From the NCBI GenBank assembly GCA_943704525.1, contig CALSCQ010002529.1, forward strand, positions 1 through 44,031: DNA of 44,031 nt. The letters are read 5' to 3'. Both the position numbers and the translations under genes were made by a program. Position 1 is the stretch's first letter. The number at the start of each line of letters is the position of its first letter. Under the pieces are notes generated by a model, which worked only from the letters and a program-made list of their open reading frames with translations, did not search any database and was not told where the DNA came from. Below are positions 11,824 through 23,400 of the stretch, piece after piece. The stretch comes from Pigoraptor vietnamica (taxonomy: Eukaryota; Opisthokonta; Filasterea).

Positions 11824-14800
11824 ACGCGATCTTCTTTTGCTGTGCGGTCCCAATCTGGCACGCGTTGACCTGCCGAGTGCGCGGAAAATTTGAATCAGGT
11901 CAACACCGATTCGCATATGGCGCATTGCACCCATAACAGTGACACCATCCTCCCACCTTCGTCGCAAACCGGAGGGAGCACACGGTCTCTCCGAGAGACT
12001 CGCGGTTGGGAGCGACGTTCACAAACATGAGCGTCTTGCTGTTCCCGCCGAGCGAGTTCTGAAGGAGATGCGTCAGCTTCGAGTTGCGGTACGGCACGTG
12101 CGCGTCCTTGTTCGCGAGGGCCATGATGACGTTGCCGAGGTTGCTCAGCGACTTGTTGATGCACTGAGTCTCCTTGAGACGGTCACCCTTCGAGCCCGAG
12201 CTGGACAGCCGCTCCGAACCCGCGAGGTCGATGAGGTTCAGCGTGCCCTCGCTCGAGTCGCCCGTCAGCGAGTTGCGGCCAACGAGGCGGAGGCGGAAGA
12301 CGCTGTGTTCCGTGGCGTGGTGTTGTTGTGAGGCATTGAGATCAGATGCTCAAGCATGCGAATGTAAGCGCAGGAATTGCAAGCGCACCTGTGGCTGCGA
12401 GACGACCGCTCGTTGCACTGCGTCTCGGCGACGGCGCGGTTCTTGTTCGCCTGCTTGAGGAGGCCAAAGACGGCGCTCTCGCTCGCCACCTTCGCGTTGG
12501 CAAAAGAGTGGGCATGAGATGGTAAATTCAAGGTAAGAGGGTGGTGATGATGAACAGGCTGAAAGGGTGCGCACGAGGCAGTGTTGTCTCTGTCTCTGTC
12601 TCTCTCTGTGTATGTGTGTGTGTGTGCGCGCGCGTGTGAGCCCTGCCTGGCACAGCGTGACGTCGGTGACGTAGATGCCCGATCCATCCGGGGTGAGCCG
12701 GATCTCGTGCTTCTTGTTTGGGTCGCCGTCGCCCAGGAGGTCCCGGATAGTCTCGTTGTAAATCTCGAGGAACGACGCCTCCATTTCGTACGACCACCCC
12801 TTTGACGACAGCGTGCGCGCAGTCTGTGCACGCAGATGGGAGAGAGGGGGCGTGAGCTCGCGCACGGGCACATGTGTGTAGGCGTGTGTTTGTGTGCTCG
12901 TGTATGGACGCCACTACACACCTCGAAAATCTGCGCCACTGCGCGGGGTATCATCCCGATCGTTGCGTCGTTGATTTGGTGTGTGGGCGGTCCCTCCATC
13001 GTGAAGCTGCGAAACAGCCGGCGTGTGAGAGGGGAGGACAGTGCGCGACCGCAAATACCCTAACGGATGCGACAGACAATAACCCTTGCAAGCGCAAGCG
13101 CATAGCGCGCAGTGATTAAACTTAGCAGTGCCCGCTCTCACATCGTTATGCGGTGTGGTGCGTGTGGAGGCGTGCGCGCAGGGTGTCCCACTTACGTCTT
13201 TCCGCTGCCCGTCTGTCCGTACGCGAATATGCACACGTTGTAGCCGTCGAGCGCGCTTTGCACGAGCTGCGAGATCTCCTCAAAGACCTCCCCTTGCGTC
13301 GCCGCGGGGCCAAACACGCGGTCAAAAGAAAACTCGGTGCGCTTGGCGCTCTTTCCGTTGAACGTCTCGCTCACGTCGTTCACGGCAATCGTCTTGCGCT
13401 CGAGAGACTGGTCGGGGAAGTCGAGCGGCAGCTGCGCGCCGGCTTCGGCCGAGATCTCGGCACCCACGAAGGGGCGGACGCGGCAGAACACCCGGATGTT
13501 TCCGCGCAGCTCCTGGATCGTGTTGTGGAGGCGGCGGCGGACGAGCTCCTCGTCACGTGAGCGCGCCTCGAGCTGGGAGACGAAGGCCTCGAGCGCGGCG
13601 ATGCGCGCGAGGTTCGCCGCGATTTCCTTGTCCTGTGACGCAGCGCAAAAGCAGTGTTGGTCATTTCTCTCTCTCTCACGCGGGATGCGCGTACGCGATG
13701 TAGAGTTGGCATATAAGCGCACCCGCACCCGCACGCGCACATGCAATGAAAGACGCCCACGTACTGCGATCGACTGCACGTGATGCCAGCGCAAAATCCC
13801 ACACACCTTGGCCGCGTTCTGGTCCGTGCTTGCCTCGAGCGCCGCGCGCACGCCGCGCAGCTGGCTCTCGACGGCGATCGCATCGGTGCTCATGCGCGAA
13901 ATCGTCGACTTGAGACCCGCAATTTCCTCGCGCGCCAAGCGAAGCTCCTCCACGCACTCGTTGTAGCGGCGCTGAAGGGCCGCGTGCGCCGCATTCGCCG
14001 CCTCGATTTCCGCGGCGTGGCGCGTGCGCATGAGGGAAGTCGTCGACGCGTGCTCGGCCTCCATCTCGGCAATACTGGAAGGGGCGGAAAGAGAGAAATT
14101 AGTGCGAGCAAAGCGCCCCGTCAACAACATGTCGAACGAACACTTCCGCAACACTCCTGCACGACATCCGCAGATGCGCCATAGTGAGCCCCCACCGTGC
14201 CCTGAGGCGCGCGAGTTCTCCCGAGACCTCGCTCGACTCCTTCTCCTTCACGATGACGGTCGATTCGAGCTGCAGCCGCAGGCGCTCGAGCATCTCCATG
14301 CGCTCGTGGCTGACCGATACCTGCCCCGTCAGCTGCGCGACCGTGCTCTGCGACTGGCGTATCTCCTCCTTCAGCTCCTCGGTCATCCCCTCCATGTCCT
14401 CAAGGCGCCCTTTGTAGTCCCACGCCGCGCGCTTTTTCTTCGCATCCGCAGCCGCCGCAGCAGCCGCGTCGGTCTTCCGCGCACCCACGCCTGCCTTGGC
14501 GCCCATAGCACCCTTCGCCACTACGCGCGTCGCGACAGGAGCAGCGGGCTTCTTCGCTGCGACCTTCGCAATTGTCGTCGCCGCGGCCGTGCGAGCGGCC
14601 TTCGCTGGGAGCGCCGTTTTGCTGAGATCGCTCATGCTCGCCTTGCGCTTCAGGTGCGACGTCATCCCCATGCCCACGGCGCCGTCCACGGGCACATCCG
14701 CAGTAACGGGCGCGGGCTCTGGCACTGACGCAATGGCCGGCTTCCACGTCTGCGCACAGGTGAACACCGGCTACATTATGCAAGGCCTCTCACGCACACA

Positions 14801-15111
14801 GTTACGGAAATTGAGATGTAAAGATCCGTGTGCTCAGGCTGAGCCATGCACTGACCTCGTTAACGGGGAAGTCGGAAGGGGTGAGTGCGGCGTCCTTGAC
14901 GATCTTCGTGGGGGGCTTCAGGCGGCTGTGCAGGCCACTGGCAGGCTGCACATTGCCAGAGAGCACCGCCAGGGGTGCGCGCTGCGTACGCACACGAAGC
15001 CCGTCGTGAGTTCGCGCCGGGAACTGCGACTGGCACGTGAGCAGAGGGGCTCTGCCAACGCCACGTTAATCAACGGACTGCCCGTGCTTCACCCACCGTT
15101 TCGTCCTGCAT
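11816..15111 (-). CDS. Kinesin-14, C-terminal motor (KIFC1/Ncd-like)
   Basis: Ten exons, complement(15097-15111, 14856-14981, 14196-14749, 13807-14074, 13196-13632, 12922-13006, 12647-12823, 12389-12489, 11957-12302, 11816-11869), encode 720 aa. The N-terminal tail (about 1-150) is basic and Ala-rich with a KRKAS nuclear-signal-like cluster, and about 150-360 is coiled coil. The motor follows the kinesin-14 neck [13 protein letters not shown] (about 365). It contains the P-loop YGQTGSGKT (459-467, split by an intron), [14 protein letters not shown], switch I NERSSRSH, switch [26 protein letters not shown], and ends [13 protein letters not shown]. Such motors move to microtubule minus ends and focus spindle poles. 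The intron after exon 7 has a GC donor (CAG/GCAGGG), required to keep [19 protein letters not shown] colinear with kinesin-14s. The 5-codon first exon (MQDET) is the least certain part. It is inferred from a matching GTGGGT donor and phase 0, because exon 2 has no in-frame ATG at its start. Confidence 0.92.
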
Positions 15112-15661
15112 TTTGCTGGGTGATGTGTCAGTAAAGCTGGTGGAAGGAAACAAAAGGAAACGAGACAAAAAGCGAGAATGGTATCGGGTAGCGCGGATGC
15201 GATGTAACTTTTTTTGACAACATCACGGCCAAGGAGCCGATTTCAAAAATTCAAAAATTTGGCGCCGTCTCGCTAGTTGGTAACGTGATTTGTAACCCTC
15301 ACCCTGCAGCGGACGTCCATGTGGCCGAGATTTCGGCAAACTTCAAACCGCCAATTTGTGCGGCAGGCACGTGCGGCAAGGTCCAAGTTGCCTATCTTCG
15401 TGTGCTGCATCGTCCACATTCCCTCAGAAAGAGAGAACAGTGGAGAGCAGGCTCTGCGTCGAGCGACTTGAGCGACCCCCTGTGTCTATTGTGCGGGACA
15501 GTCACTTCGCAGTAGTTGTAACGACGCGCACAGAGTGACCAATCTGGTGACGTGGCCCTCATCGCGTCGCATCCGATTCGACCTCTTCGTTGGATCCGTC
15601 GCATTATTTGCACTTGACAGTCGTTTTGTGCTCTAGTGCGACTGCACTCCCCAATTCGAGA
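15112..15661. other. Divergent promoter region, kinesin-14 / Got1
   Basis: 550 bp separate the start codons of two divergent genes. There is no conserved reading frame. A locally AT-rich segment with TTTTTTTGACAAC and a direct repeat of TTCAAAAA(T) lies at about 15208-15258. No convincing TATA box sits near either ATG. Confidence 0.5.
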
Positions 15662-16764
15662 ATGATTAACGTCACGGACACACAGAGTGAGTGCATGTTG
15701 TGGTTGGTTGAGCTCGGCATGCTTTCGTATGGCCAACTCGCGCCATCCCTTCGAGGTCGCTAATAGTGGAATGTGCGCAGAGATCGGCGCCGGCCTCACC
15801 GGCTTTGGCCTGACATTCCTTTTGCTGGGCGTTCTCCTTTTCTTCGACAAGGGTCTCCTGGCGATGGGAAATGTGAGTGCGATTGCGCCAGTGGCTGCGC
15901 GTGCGCTCCTGCGTTTGCACTGCGTGAGTCATTCAATCTAGTGCTGCATCTAACCGCGCGCGCGAATGGTGCTTGCAGCTGCTCTTCGTCGCGGGCGTCG
16001 CTCTCCTCATTGGCATCGAGCGGACATTCGGCTTCTTTTTCCAGGCGCGCAAAGTGCGCGGGACGGCGTGCTTTCTCGGCGGCATGGTCCTTGTGGTGGT
16101 CGGGTGGCCGGTGGTCGGCATTCTCGTCGAAGCGTTTGGGTTCATCAACCTCTTTGGGTAGGTTGCGCGAGTGCGCTTGCTGTTGTTCACAAGGAGTTTG
16201 CGTCAGAGTGCATCGTTCCCCGATTATTGCCACTCCTCTCGTGTTTTATTACCACTCTCTCGTGTTCGATCGAGTCGCTGGAGAACGGCGTATTTCGTGT
16301 TTCCGCCGATCCTTGCGTGAAGGGGGGCACTGTCTTGTCGCTCTATGGACATGGTCACGTGTCGTCATATACTCGTCATGTGTCACAGCACGTTGGTGTG
16401 TTCGTGTGTCTCTGACGCTCAGCGCCTTGTGATACGCCCACAGCGACTTCTTCCCCGTGGCCGTTGGCTTTCTCCGGCGGTTTCCCGTCGTTGGAAACTT
16501 CCTCAACCTTCCCGTCATTCGCATGGTACGTGAGGGGGATGAGCGGTTTAACGTATGTTCTGTGTGCACGTGTGTATGTGTGTGTGTGTGTGCGTGTGTG
16601 TGTGTGTGGGTGTGGGTGTGGTGTGTGTGTGTGTGCGTGCGTATGCACGCACGCGCACGTACGCATACGCACATGTGTCTCTGTGAAAGGGATTGACGTG
16701 TGGCTTACTCTCCTCGTACTCGCAGATTGTCGACAGGATCGCGGGCGGAAAGCTCCCTGTTTGA
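15662..16764 (+). CDS. GOLT1B: Got1 vesicle transport protein (GOLT1-like)
   Basis: Five exons, 15662-15686, 15781-15872, 15979-16157, 16444-16525 and 16726-16764, encode 138 aa, the typical size of Got1/GOLT1. The protein begins MINVTDTQKIGAGLTGFG. The Lys codon is assembled across intron 1, which confirms the junction. It continues LLGVLLFFDKGLLAMGN, LLFVAGVALLIGIERTFGFF, GGMVLVVVGWPVVGILVE and FFPVAVGFLRRFPVVGNFLN. Four transmembrane helices are evident. Got1 is an ER/early Golgi tetraspanning protein that promotes COPII vesicle budding and ER-Golgi transport. Introns start GTGAGT, GTGAGT, GTAGGT and GTACGT. Intron 4 holds a GT-rich microsatellite. The very short last exon codes for IVDRIAGGKLPV. 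GOLT1A and GOLT1B cannot be distinguished at this distance. Confidence 0.95.
16562..16660. repeat. GT-rich microsatellite in Got1 intron 4
   Basis: Interrupted (GT)n with GC, GG and ACGC interruptions lies within intron 16526-16725. The right edge (about 16635-16672) is a partly self-complementary GTGCGTGCGTATGCACGCACGCGCACGTACGC-type segment, written here only as a pattern, which could form a hairpin. Confidence 0.85.
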
Positions 16765-17252
16765 GCTCGGACTGTCTCCGTGCGTTATTTGTGCGTGCGT
16801 GGCGTGCGTGCGTTCGCGTGCAAGAAAAAAAGGAGAAAAAGTGTGCGAACGGTCTCATGCGCTCCACGAGTCCGGCGCGATATTAATACTGCATGCACGC
16901 GCTCGCGCGGAACACACACACACACACCTGGACATTTGCGGCGCCGCCGGGCAATTCCCAGGCCACGCCGGGGCCGGGGGAGTCCACGAGTCGGCAGTAC
17001 CCCTGCGAGTCGGTACTGACGGTCAAAAGTAGCCGAGATCTCGCTGACAAAATGGCGCGTAGTTCAAATGACGGCGTGAAATCACTCGTCCTTGGTCCCT
17101 TTGTTTTTCGCTCTGGCTGCGTGGGTGGCACCTGCCGTATATGTGAAAAACAGAGACAGTGTAAGGTCCTCGAAGATGCCCTTGCATGTCGCTTTCGGCC
17201 GTGCGCATCGCTGACCTCGCCGAGCACTCGCAAGTGCATTCGCTGAGTGAGA
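16765..17252. other. Intergenic region between Got1 and POC16
   Basis: It holds the Got1 3' UTR and the POC16 promoter. On the minus strand 16928-17015 is an exon-like 88-bp segment: acceptor CAG before it, donor CAG/GTGTGT after it, and an open frame reading TDSQGYCRLVDSPGPGVAWE. No homologue is recognised and no partner exon is found. Otherwise nothing is seen. Confidence 0.4.
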
Positions 17253-17402
17253 ATGCGCCCGCCCGCACAACGGCACGCCGCCCACGCGCAGAAGGCGCAC
17301 GTGGACGTCTTCAAGCACTTTGGCGTGGGCACGTGGACGAACTCGTGCAAGCGAGGGGATGTGACTCAAATCATTGTGGGTTCGCCCGAAGACACACGGA
17401 CA

Positions 17403-17460
<58 letters not shown>

Positions 17461-20400
17461 CACACACAGAACGTACGCGCACAATATCGCTTGTAAAAGC
17501 ACCGTTCTGCTTCTCACACTGTCACCTGTGTGCGCAGGACCCGCAGCTCCGCCAGCCCGTCTTTCGCATCGCGGGCGCCGTCCCCGCAACCAACTACATT
17601 CAAATCCCAAAGTCCGCCTCGCAGTCGCTTGGGCTCAGTGGCACCTACCTCTACTTCCAGTTTCGCACGGAGCCCAACAAGTACTTTGTCGTCCACATTG
17701 ACACGGTGACCGTCGACGGCATCGTCGTGCGCATCTCGTTCTCAAACCTCTTTCGCGAATTCCGCGCGACGTCCACGTGGCTGCAGTTCCCTTTCGACGA
17801 CGCCATCCCCGAGCCGATCGATGGGGACGGACCACAGCCGCAGTCGCGACGATGGACCCTCCTCGTGCTGGACATCCCCGCCATCTACGCCGAGCACGTG
17901 ACCCGCGTGTACTCGCACGTCAAGTGCATCCGCCTGTGCGGCAACCTCGTCGTCCGCCGCGTGTTTGCGAGCGATGTCGCGTACAACGAGTCTGCTCTTC
18001 CCAAGGACGTCGCGCTGCGGCCGCCGCTGGGCGTGCGGTGGGCGGATGCTTTCGACTGCATACGATTCCCGCCTCCTGCTGCTGGGATAGTTGCCGCCGC
18101 GTCCACGCCGCACATACGACGGCGCGGCGCCGCGCACGTGCGTGACGGTCCTTCACGTCGAGACCAATCGCCCAAACCTAGGAGGGACACTGCGGATGCA
18201 CGCCCGGCCGAGGGCGCTTTCGCAGCGGCCGTGGAAGAAGACGTCGACGCAGCCGCCAGGCATCTCCCTGTACAGCCGGTGCATGGTCGCAGGCCTCGCG
18301 CGCGGACCGAACTCTCGCCCGATCCCGTCGCATCGCTGTCGCAGGTGTGTGGGGTTGGTCCCGACTGCCTCTATGTGCTCGTGGGGCCGAGCTCTCGCGA
18401 AATTGTGTACGCGTGCCGCGCCATTGTAGTGGCGCAAGCCATCGAGAATGGCGAGGGAAAGGACGCCGACGACGCGAACGCCGTGAGGAAGCAGCGGTTC
18501 TTCATTGGGCACACGGCGTCTGTGTGCGGACTGGCACTGGACGCGCGTGGGACCCTCCTCGCAACCGCGCAGGGTGGTGAGCTTCCGTGCGTGCGACTGT
18601 GGCGATACGCCACGGCGGAGTGTCTTGTCATCGCGGCGACTGGCCTGTATGCTCACCCGCCGGCGGATCTCCGCCTGTCCCCGGAGGGCGTGCGGCTGTG
18701 CGTGGTGGGTCGGGATGCGCGCGACCGCCACTTGTTCACTGTGTGGGACGTCTCGGACGCCCGCGATGACACTTCTGTGCGTCTCGTGGCACGTGCGCGC
18801 ACGGACGCCGACATTGCGCGCGTTCGCATCCAACCCGCCGACGTCAACCGCATGGCCACGTGCGGGCGCGGCACCGTGCGCTTCTGGCGGCTCCTGCACG
18901 CGAACCTCCGGCCCACAGCACTTCGCCTCCCCCGCGAGCTCCTCTCCGCCACGTTCACGGACATCGCTTACGAGCCCGGCTTTCGCCCGAATGACCCGAC
19001 GACTACGCGGACTGCGTACGTCGGGTGCTCCACGGGAGACGTGCTGCTCGTGTCGCTACCGGCGGTGACCGTGACGCGCGTGGTGGGCGCGCACGCCGGT
19101 CCCATCACTTCGCTGGTGGCATGCGAGGCCTTCCTCGCCTCGTCGTCGTCCGGCGCTGACAAGACGCTCCGCGTGTGGCCACTCGACATGTCCGAGCCGT
19201 ACGTCGAGGCCAACCACGAGACAGACGTCGCGTGTGCGGCCGTGGGCGACGACTGCATGACGATTGGCGTCAGCTGCGCCGGCGGTCTGGTCGGCGTCCT
19301 CAACGTCAACGCGCGCACGTACACAACCGCCGTCCGATGCCACGCGCTCCCGGCGTGCGACGCCGCACAGCACCCTTCCACGCCCGGCCTGTTCGCCACG
19401 TGCTCGAAGGAGGAGAGGGCGGTGCGCGTGTGGATGTTCCCTGCGCTCTTGCAAGTGGCCGAGTTCGCGTCCCGAAAAGACCCGCCCGTGTGTCTCGCAT
19501 GGCACCCGCGCTCGGCAGCACTGCTCGCCGCCGGTTTTGAGTCTGGCGCCGTGCGCATTTTCAACGTGCGCCGCGCCGCACAGGTCGCGTCGTGCCGCCA
19601 GCACGCGGCCGCAATCACGTCTCTGGCATTCTCTGCGGACGGCGCGCGGCTGTACACGTGCGCGGGCGACGGACTGCTCACAATGTACGAGTGTGCATAC
19701 AAGGGGGCGCGGGAGGCAGCGGGAGGGGCGGAGTCCCGCCTTCCACCGGACGCAGCGTTTGCTGAAACGGCCGATCTGCAGCCCATGTCCGTGCTTGTGT
19801 GCAGCGCTGCGTGTCCCCGCCTGGCCGTGAGCGATGAGGGCGGTTGGGTGGCATTCATTGCGCCTGAAGTGGAGCCTGGTCGCCCTCCCAGTCGCACGGC
19901 CGCGTGGCTGGTCGTGTGCGATGGCCGCACTCTGCAGGAGATATCGCGGGGATCGCTCGACCGCATTGCGTCGCGCGGGGACATCGCGGACATTGCCTTT
20001 GTGAACGACTCGCAGGAGATTGCGGTGCTCGGGGCGCAGTGGGAGCTGGGACTCCTCGACGCCCACACGGCCGCGTGGGTATGCGGGCCAGAGTCGCTCG
20101 CCCCTGGGGACTCTGTGCAGCCTCAGGGAAGGGCGCTCGCGATGGCCGTGTCGCCGTATCGCTCGATGGTTGCTGTGGTCGGCGAGGATCGTCTCATGCG
20201 CGTCGCGTCCACGCGGCTCGCGCCTGGCTCTGGGCTTGGTGTGCAGTCGTACGTCGGCATGGGATCGCCGGTGTCTGCCGTTGCATTTGCGGACGGCGGG
20301 CGGCGGATAGTGGCTGGCGCAGAGCCGCTGTTTTTGTGGGACGTCGTGGGCGACGCCGAGGACGACGCGTGCGCTCCCGATGGCGCGGCTGTCGAAAGGG

Positions 20401-23400
20401 CGCTGCGGGAGAGTGTGCGGGCGGGCGAGGGAAAAAAGGGAGGTGTCGATGACGATGACGGGACGGACGGCTCGGAGACGGACTCGGGAAGCGACGCACG
20501 TGATCGCGAGGACATGGGAGAACGGTCGGCCCTCACACTCGAAGGTGGGTGACGCATGTGGAGCCTTCTGACCTATCATTGTGTTGCGAGTGGCCCGCGG
20601 TGCACTGTCGTGGGGTGCGCGAATGCGGACTTGCAACCGTGTAACTGCATCAGCACATGGCTGTGCGTGTGAATATTGGGATCGTTTAGAATGTGCATTA
20701 ACACGTGACCATTGTGCAGACATTGGCGGAACGTCAGCAATGACTCCCAACCCGGCGCGAGTAGCCGGCGTGTCTGGACTCGTCGGCGCATCGAGTGTCC
20801 GTGCCGCACCGCCGACGCCCCACGCACACGCCCCGGAAGTGCACGGAGGCCGCCACACGCCCTCCCATTCGCAGGCACACGCACCAAAGTCGCCTCTCAA
20901 GAGCCCCGCGAAGCCTGCGCCCCCGGCCGCCCCCGTCGCGCACCACTTTGTGCAGCGTGCGGATGCGCCGCCCCTCGCGCTGCGCCGGTATCCCCCGGCG
21001 GAGGAGGGGGAAGCGGGGCTGTCGCTCGCCGTCGCTGTGGGCAACAATGCATCGCGCTCCCCGCAGCCGGTCGCTTGGGACTCTGTGTCGGGCGTGTTTG
21101 CGTGGTCCGTGGGCTGCGTGGCCGTAATCGAGAGCCTCTCCACGCGGCACCAGGCGCACATCACGTCGCACTCGGAAGAGGTGTCGGCGATTGCGCTGTC
21201 TCCCGGCGGTCGCGCGCTTGCCACTGCGTGTGGACCCTCGCGCACTGTTGGCGCGGGGCAAGTATGCCTGTGGGACCTCGCGGGAGAGGGGTTTCCTGCC
21301 GAGCCCTCGCCGCGTCTTGTGGCCGCACTGTCGTACCACGACAACTGCGTGACGGCCCTTGCGTTTTCGCTCGACAGCGCCCATCTCGTCTCTGTCGGTG
21401 GGTCTGTGGGTGCGAGGAAGGTCGCGCTGTTGTTGCAGGCGTGCCTCGGCACACACTCGAGTTGTGGCGAATGCTGCCCTTTATCACTAACACTAACCCT
21501 TTGCTGCGGCGCAGGCAACATGCTGGACCCCTCCGTGGCGCTGTGGGACGCGCGAGACGGGCGATTTGTCGGCGCCTCCCACCCGGGACATCCGCTGCAT
21601 GCCGTGTGCTGGTGTCCGCCGCCGCCTCCGTACGCGGACGATTCATCGGACGACGGCGATGACGACGAGACGCCCCTCGGCGTGGACTTGTTTGTTGCCG
21701 TGGGAGAGCGCTGCATACTCTTTGTGGAGGCCCCTGATCCCCTCCGCCGTGCGGGTGCCGATGGAGATATGGTCGACGCCAACGACATTGGTGGCATGCA
21801 GCTCAAGGTCGGTGCTTCATTCTGTGTGTGGACGGTGTCCGTTACACTGTCAGCGTGCGCGCGGTTGTCCGTCTTGCTATGGGCGGCAATATCACGTGCT
21901 TGTTTGCGAATGCTCCTAATTACGCGAGGGCTGCTTTGCGTCCGCACTGAGATTCGCCACCAATTGCAGGTGTTGCGAGCGGACATTCCGGACGAGGTGA
22001 CCGCGCGTCACTTCACCGCCGTGTGTTTTGGTCCGCCGGAGGGCAACAACGGGCGCGCGCTGTTCGTGGGAGGGTCGGACGGCTCCGTCACGCGATGGGA
22101 TGCGCGCGCGCGTGTGTGCACGTCGGCGTGGAACGCAGACACGGCCGAGCTCAGTGGGTGTTTGCCTGCTGTCCGCATCACGTTGGTATTTGGAGGGATG
22201 TGTGCTGACTCATTTTCACTTGCGAGATGACCCCTCAAGCTATTAGTGCTATTACCTTTGTAATTGCACGTGCACGTTGGGCTCGCAGTGCCGCTGACGC
22301 TTCATTGAATCTTATTGCAGGCGTCGTGCTGTGGACGCACCGGCGCCTGTTCACGGCGGGCCAGTCGGCTGCGCTGCGCCGGTGGTCGGTCTCTGACACA
22401 CTGAGCGTGGAGAGCGAGATTGCGGTGGACGGCGGCATTGTTGCGCTGCAGCCGGACCTCATGGGCGAAGTGGTGTGTTGGGTGGACGAATTGTAATGGT
22501 GCTGCGACTGCTGTTATGGAACAGTTAGCGTAGGGCTTGGTGGGGGTGTGCCTTGCGTGCTCTTGTCTGAATGATGGCTTCGTCACTCTTGTATTGAACC
22601 GTCGCACGCCCGCGCTTGCGCACGCACTCATCGGACGCACGTGCAGGGCGTTGCGGCATCCGCGACCGGCACCCTGTGGTACGTGGACTTTGCGGAGGGC
22701 GCGACCATACGCCTTGCGAGCAGCCACACCGGGCGCATCACTGGGATCGACATGCCGTTCGGCGGCAGTCACATTGTGTCAAGCGCAGAGGACGGCAGCG
22801 TGCGCGTGTGGGCCACTGGCGGCGACAGGGATGGGACGCTGCCGAACGCGGTCGAGCAGATTGCACACTTTCAGGCGCTGTCCCAGGTGCGTGAGTTGTG
22901 TGCTTTTGTGTTTTTTATACTGTGGGCGTCTTTTTGAGCGAACCACCAAATTTACGCTGTCCGATTCGTGCACACACACCCAACGCAACGCAGCCTGCGA
23001 CGTGCGCCTGTGCGTTTGTGGCGGGTGACCGGTGTGCGGCGGGGTACGGCGACGGCACCGTGCGCGTGTTCAGCGTCCGCCGCGTTGCCCTGGAAACTAA
23101 GTTTGCGCCGCACAGCGCGCGCGTGACGGCGATTGCGGTGGACTGCGGCGGTAGGTGTGGCGTAATGGCAGTGAGGGATGCGATGGTGGAGCGCATACTC
23201 ACCCACACGCGCCCACACCTGCACAGTTACATACGCACACAAACTCGCACACACCCACATTTAAATACACGCGCACTTCGAAGTCACGATGCATTTTTCC
23301 CCCAGGACGCTTCATTGTTTCCGGATCGGCCGCGGGCGTTGTCGTGATCAGTGCGGCGGCGACCGGCATCACGCTTCGCTCGATCTCCGACCACAAGGGC

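Noticed and set aside
18110-18345. Possible frame change or missed intron in the POC16 linker
   Set aside because: The main frame is open throughout and resumes the conserved VYACRAIVVAQ block without any shift. The Arg/Ala/Pro-rich stretch fits a disordered linker.
19056-21986. 976-codon open frame antisense to POC16, and similar long antisense frames at 813-2264 and 30024-31706
   Set aside because: GC-rich codon usage keeps the antisense frame open. The translations show no conserved domain and run through the introns of the real genes.
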